DNA of 64,000 nt from contig JAHLEZ010000028.1 of assembly GCA_020726505.1 (NCBI GenBank), forward strand, positions 372,001-436,000. The letters run 5' to 3'. The stretch is from Leptodontidium sp. MPI-SDFR-AT-0119 (Eukaryota > Ascomycota > Leotiomycetes > Helotiales > Leptodontidiaceae). The notes under the pieces are model-generated. The model was not told the origin of the DNA, made no database searches, and saw only the letters and a program-made list of their open reading frames with translations. Each line of letters begins with the position of its first letter. Within the stretch, counting starts at the first letter, position 1. The position numbers were made by a program, and so were the translations under genes. Positions 58,643 through 64,000 of the stretch are shown here, piece by piece.

Positions 58643-61600
58643 TTAGACAGCGAGCTCAGTGCTAATGGCTTGGCCTTTCCCAGACCAGATACCGAAGCGG
58701 CGCTTAATAGCTTTCCAAGTCTCCACAAACGCAATATAACACGCCAGAGCACCGAACACGACGCCCCACTCCCAGCCGATACTCTTGTGCTTGAACACAG
58801 TCTTGTTGACAACAGGAATATAGATGACAGGGAACGTGATCACGAATCCAGCAACTACGGCCCAAAGTAAGAATCGGTTGTAAACCAGCGCCTTGAACAC
58901 CGAGAACGGGCCTTTGAACCGTCGAGGGTCGAGGTTGAATAGACTACGTCCGAAATGCTTGACTTCCCAGGCGGTGACCAGGAGGAGGAAACTGAGGACT
59001 GCGAAGACGGTTGCGCGGCCTTCGAAAACGACGTCGCAGGTATCGTTCCAGCCGTCGTTGCAGTCGGTCCCGAGTTTGCCGTCGCCGCTACCGTAGACGA
59101 CAATGATGAATGAAACGAGGCAGAGAATGCCTGCCCAGGTTCCGTATAACATCTTGTCGGTGATGAGTTCCCATGTGAAGACGCCGACGCGGAGATCGCG
59201 AGGGGCGCGGATCATGATATCGGCTTGGGCTTCTTCCATTCCGAGACCGAGGGCCAGGAAGGAAGAGGTGACCATGTTGACCCATAGAATTTCGAGTGGT
59301 GACAGTGGGAAGACTGAGTTGCCATCGCCATCTTTGAAAGCTAATGCGATCAAGAGGAGGATGACTTGGGAGATGTTGGAGATGAGTAGATGCATCAAGA
59401 ACTAGTAAGTGTTAGCAGTACTCATGAGTTGAGAGAGCGGAAGAATTGAAGCCTACTTTTTGGATATTATCGAACAGACGACGACCTTCCTCAACTGCTT
59501 TCACAATCGAAGCAAAGTTATCGTCTGTCAACACCATATCCGCTGCATCTTTTGCAACATCAGTACCGTTGATACCCATTGCGATACCAACATGTGCGCG
59601 TTTCAAAGCCGGTGCATCGTTGACTCCGTCTCCTGTCATAACGCAGAAAGCCTGTCGACGACTCAACGCATCAACCATCCTGACCTTTGTCGTGGGACTG
59701 CATCGGGCGAGGACGAGAGGTAGAGAAGGTAAGGCATCAATCTCCTCATCCGAAAGTTTGTCGAAGTCCTGAGCTCTCATAACAGAGTGTGGGGTCTGCG
59801 TCGATGGGTCGAAAATTCCAACCTTCTCAGCGATGGCGGTAGCGGTACTCAGATGATCGCCGGTAAGCATGTGGACTACGATACCTGCGCCGTGACATTT
59901 CTTGACAGCGTCAAGTGTTTCGACTCGAGGTGGGTCGTAGAGACCGACAAGACCTTGAAGTTTAAGATTTGATTCCATAAAGGTTCGGTCGTTCAGCGAG
60001 TCCTCTTGTTTCTCTCCAACACTCTTGGTAGCGATGCAGAGAACTCGAAGGCCTTCGCTAGCAAGTTGTTCTAGAGTAGGGTTCAGAGCATCTTCCTCCT
60101 CCTTGGTGATATCGAGGACTGGAAGAATGGATTCGCTGGCACCTTTGGCGAAGACATCAATGTTGCCGGTACGCTCGTTTTTGAAAGCGACTGACATCCT
60201 CTTGAGACTGGAATCGAATTGATGTTCGATCGCTGCGACCATTTGACCATCGCGTAATAATGTTTCTTTTCCACGACCAAATCTCATTGCCAGGACTTGC
60301 AAAGCAATTTCAGTAGGGTCACCGACAGCGGTCCATTCGGCAGGGCTGCAGTTGAATGACTTTTCGTCGATGGAACTGTCACTGGATGAATTGGATTTGA
60401 ACACAGTAGCGAAGTTGCAAAGGGCGACGGCATCAAGAACTGGGCGTAGAAGCGCAACCTTGGACTGTGAAGTGAAATCAAGCTTGTCCAATGGCTGATC
60501 GTTAATGGCAAGCTTTCCATCATCGGGGTCCAGGATGTTCGTGGCGTCTTTGACGCTGAGCATTCCCAGTTCGGGTACCCAAACTTTGTGGGCAACCATC
60601 TTGCCCTGGGTTAAGGTTCCAGTTTTGTCGGAACAGATATTTGTCACTCCTCCGATAGCTTCGAGTGCTGCCATTCGTCTGATGACAACATTACCTCGAG
60701 CCATTGCTTTGACGCCAACGGCGATAGTGATAGTCATGACAGCGATCAAGGATTCCGGAATGACGGCAACTGCAACGCAGATACCGTAGAGGACAACTTC
60801 ATTGTGAAGTTTCCACTTATTGGCCGAGAAGACAATGATTGCGAGAAGGATAGCGAGACCAAAGAGCAGGATTGCAAACTTGGAGAGCTTGACTTGCATC
60901 GGTGTTCCAATGAGTCCGAGGATGTTTTTGAATCCACGGCCGAGCTTCTGGAAGAAGCGACCGACGGCACTTGAGCTGGTTGCTTTAGTATCTTCACCCC
61001 GAAGGAGTGAGGCAACGCTTCCAACTTGAGTTTGCATTCCGGTTGCAACGACAATACCAGTAGCGCGACCTCGGGTAACGGTCGTTGCGGAGTATACCAT
61101 GTTGATCCGGTCTCCGATGGAGGTATCACCATCTCCATTCAGGATGCTGTCTGCATGCTTCGAGGCTGGCAGTGACTCTCCAGTGAGTAGAGCCTCATCG
61201 ATCTCCAAGTTGGCGCTCTCAAGAAGGCGAAGATCTGCAGGTACGACAACACCGGTAGCGAGCTTGACAACGTCACCAGCAACAAGCGTATCAGCTTTGA
61301 CGATTTCAATCTTGCCATTCCTAATGACTTGGGAGGAAGGCGCAGCTAGACTGAGCAGCGATTTCATCGTCTTTTCGGCACGAAAGTCTTGGACGAATCT
61401 AGTTGAGGTTAGTCTGAGGCATGAGACAGAAGTAGGCAAGAGGAGAGTGGCGAACCCAAGAACAATGTTCAGAACGATGACAGCTGAGATGACAGCACCT
61501 TCGATGAAATCTAGGGTGCCGTAAGAGAGAGCCATGGCGATGACTAGGACCTTGAGTTGAGAGTTAGAACCAGTGCCTCCACAAAATCTTAGAACCCACA

Positions 61601-62235
61601 ATCGTCAAGCTGTTGGAGATTTGTCTGAGCAAGACCTCTCCAATGGACACTTTGCCAGAGCCATCGATTTTGTTAGGGCCATCGCGTTGAAGACGAGATG
61701 CAGCTTCAGTAGAAGAAAGTCCGAGTCTGGGTGGGTTAGCGAGTGTTTCTAAGTGGTGGTAGGGAAGCCTTAGATCATGGGACATGTCTAGGGGGGGGTT
61801 CTCTTGAGGGGATATCTCTACCTGGATATCTCAAGGAGGGATATCTCTAGATAGAATATCCCTAGATGCAATATCTCTAAATGACGAGGAAGATACATAC
61901 TGTGGATTAACTCCTAAGTGGGCAGCAACACCATCCCCACCAAACACATGGGCAGTATCCGGGTTTCCATCCCACGTCGTCGAGGGGAACGTGAGCGATC
62001 CATCTTTGCTTCCTCTGATGTCGATAACGACAACACTGTTGGTGGCAGTATCGTCATCGTGGTCATCCTGAAGCACCGAGACGGGCGGTTTCTCCTTCTC
62101 TGGAGTGTGGTTGGGGGTTTCTAAGGGGGGGCTTGGCAGTCGTATAGGAGGCTCGTCAGGATCCTGACCGTCCTGAGCTTCGATGGCGACAGGCTGGGCG
62201 TGGCCATCGATGTGAGTCGTGAGAGTAATAACCAT
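58643..62235 (-). CDS. ENA-type P-type ATPase (Na+/K+ efflux pump)
   Basis: Five exons: 61901..62235, 61600..61768, 61456..61550, 59457..61398, 58643..59401; 1,099 residues. Introns are 132, 49, 57 and 55 nt; the third uses donor GTTCGC and gives VLNIVLGFVQDFRAEKTM, the expected stalk sequence. Motifs: actuator TGES (LLTGESLPASK), membrane helix 4 VIPESLIAV, phosphorylation site CSDKTGTLTQG with Asp457, hinge MTGDGVNDAP, and a final block of about six hydrophobic helices (FLMHLLISNISQVILLLIAL first). The acidic, Pro-rich N-terminal tail is long. PES in helix 4 and the overall size match fungal ENA (type IID) pumps, which export Na+ or K+ at high salt or pH at the plasma membrane. All catalytic residues are present. 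Confidence 0.9.
61811..61884. repeat. 15-nt minisatellite, five copies, in the first ATPase intron
   Basis: Units start at 61811, 61825, 61840, 61855 and 61870, each built on ATATCTCT with two to four changes. They account for over half of the 132-nt intron 61769..61900, the longest in this gene. The period is a multiple of three and the unspliced frame reads FRDIA-SRDIL-SRDIP before a single TGA. Confidence 0.8.
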
Positions 62236-64000
62236 TCGTTTGGGTGAGTGATATTCGGGGTGTGGAAGAGGCCTTTAGGCTTGTTGGGGTTTTGGTGTTG
62301 TGGAGGGGATGGAGGGGATGGAAGGAGGGGAAGGGAGAAAGCAGGAAGCTATAGGAGCAGAGCATCCCACGCATATTTCTACAGTGGTGGGGTATTTGTA
62401 CTTGTATCCTCTCCCTCCCCACGCCACCGTACTGTAGCGTACCGTATGCTTCTCCATTCATTCTGCACCAGCACAAGTACAGCAATCAGCAGTGAGGGGA
62501 AACACCTGCAGTAAAGTCAGTCAGTCAGTCAGTTCAATCATTCTCAGTGGGAGATGCGCGTCAGTCCCCGCTTTGCCATGGACTGAGTGCTCTCTTTAGT
62601 GGAAGACCAAGCGATGTGCGCCATGGCACTGACTGATGGCAAGTCATGGCAGGGCATGGCATGAGGTCGCCTGCTCTGGTGATAATAGAGGCAGGCCGGA
62701 TTATGTAACAAAGCCATACTCAGCCATCACTCGTCAATGCAAACAGAGACAGAACAGACTTCGATGTGACCCCAGTCTGTTGAGTGATCCCTTGAGTCTG
62801 ACTGGCTGGATTACCCGTCAGCTTGGGGTGCAACTTGGCTTGGCGTGGGAGAGAATGCTGAGAGGTTGTTGGCTTGTGAGATGTGCCAAGTGCCCAGCAT
62901 CACGCAACAAGCACTTGGCGCTCGGAGAACGAGGCGCAGTTGCATATCACGTGGCTTGGTATTCCAACTTCCTTTCAAATCGATTTGGAATGGCTAGATG
63001 GTTAGATAGAGGCAAACAAGGAAGAAAAGAATGGAGAGTGGGGAATTTCAAGGCACACATATCTACATCATCGATGAGTCTTTGTAGAGCTGATCTCTGC
63101 CGAGTTTGTGGCAATCGCAAGATGACAACACTCATCACATGATCCTCACCAGAAACCTTCCTTTCAAAGCTGCTCAAAAGTCCTGCCAACCGGAAATTCT
63201 CCAACAGTGGGGGTAAGACTTCCGTGCCATGAAATGCCATGGTGCGGAGATTATTGGCATGTCGAAATCAAGGCCAACCTGATTGGCAACACATGCACCA
63301 CGGGTATGGCAAGCGTTCCACTACTGCGTGTGACGTCCTCATCCGACATCCCATGCTAAAAACGATGCTAAAAACGTATTAAGACCAAACGAGCGGTAGC
63401 AAACAGTCTTAATAAAATCCTAGCCTGATCTGGAAGTTGCTCGACACGGGAGTGGAACTTCCTCCTGACGGACTGGGGTTTACAAGAAGTGCCTGTCAAT
63501 CAATCTTGACAGAATGAGACCTGACCAAACAACGTTTGCCAGCATTCTTCTTCTATACTTGAAGGCTCAGCAGTAATTACTCGGTTCTGCTAGTGCTCTT
63601 TGTAAGACGCATCCACTGCTTTCTTGGTCTATTAGAACAAAGACAAGCAGCTTGGCACAGCTGTGATCTGTCTCAACACATTTGCAGCGGGTCACCGATC
63701 TCAGAAGGAGCAGCTTTTGTAGTCTACTAGCATACAAGCAGCGGAATTAAATAACTGAGCCACTGGGATTAACGATCCGTATAATATATACTGTTTTCAT
63801 TCTGCGTCGTTCCGCCGTGGCTTGGAGGGTAAAGGTGAGGGTTCATTCATTGGTAGATGAGTAAGAGAACTAAAGTGGCGATTCTGGGGGACTATAAAAA
63901 CACATACTCCCCTTGACCCTCTATGAAATAGAAATATAAAGAAAATATATTATATATAAAGCCCTTTACTCATCGCAAACCTGTGAATGTTTCCAAGTAA
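62236..64000. promoter_or_regulatory. Upstream region of the ATPase gene, otherwise empty
   Basis: About 1.8 kb to the window edge. The first several hundred nt should be promoter and leader of the ATPase gene. A 4-nt repeat (AGTC)4 lies at 62515..62533. The 168-codon plus frame at 62636..63142 has no domain. The last 150 nt is A/T rich (TATATTATATATAAA near 63946) and could be a promoter for a gene beyond the edge. Confidence 0.4.

Noticed and set aside
61811..61884. CRISPR-like array
   Set aside because: Repeat units are contiguous without spacers, the period is 15 nt and the DNA is eukaryotic; it is a minisatellite.
62636..63142. 168-codon plus frame near the right end
   Set aside because: Mixed composition rich in Arg/Cys/Trp typical of random frames; no domain or neighbouring exon.

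Overview
The window is nuclear DNA from a filamentous ascomycete (Pezizomycotina, possibly a leotiomycete). Genes are split by many short introns (about 45-65 nt) with CTAAC/CTGAC/CTGAT branch sites and AG acceptors. The content is typical of a saprotrophic or plant-associated mould: a GH7 endoglucanase, acid trehalase, a secreted carboxypeptidase and carboxylesterase, an ENA-type cation pump, and a polyketide synthase locus. No tRNA, rRNA, CRISPR array or intact transposon was recognised. Exon borders were deduced by hand from reading frames, splice signals and recalled family motifs; no alignment was run.

Layout. 1-6679 (-): 5' part of a giant Ser-rich secreted protein that runs off the left edge. 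8151-9299 (-): Mediator subunit MED19/Rox3. 10406-12862 (+): Nop4-type four-RRM ribosome biogenesis factor. 14114-15410 (+): GH7 endoglucanase. 15910-17850 (-): secreted type-B carboxylesterase. 18499-19711 (-): polytopic membrane protein, divergent from an acid trehalase at 20730-23907 (+).

23995-40304 is a compact secondary-metabolite locus. It holds an FSH-family serine hydrolase (-), a cytochrome P450 (+), a complete highly reducing polyketide synthase of about 2,666 residues (KS-AT-DH-MT-ER-KR-ACP, no thioesterase) (+), and an FMN-dependent 2-hydroxyacid oxidase with a secretion signal (-). The synthase would build a reduced, C-methylated chain. The FSH hydrolase is the natural candidate for in-trans release, and the P450 and flavin oxidase for oxidative tailoring. 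No cluster transcription factor or transporter was found between them.

42-58 kb is gene-poor and rich in broken genes. It holds a small ORF with an in-frame stop, a tiny cysteine-rich CYSTM protein, two unknown intact proteins (46028, 51056), an SRPK-like kinase with an amber codon in its glycine loop, three further decayed genes carrying frameshifts and stops, and an intact M14 metallocarboxypeptidase (51737-53344). 58643-62235 (-) is an ENA-type P-type ATPase. The last 1.8 kb appears non-coding.

Recurring oddities are splice donors with a pyrimidine at +3 (GTCGGT, GTCCGT, GTTCGT, GTTCGC), two GC-AG introns, nonsense codons that all fit CpA-to-TpA change, three abutting hairpins near 47.3 kb, and an intronic 15-nt minisatellite in the ATPase gene.
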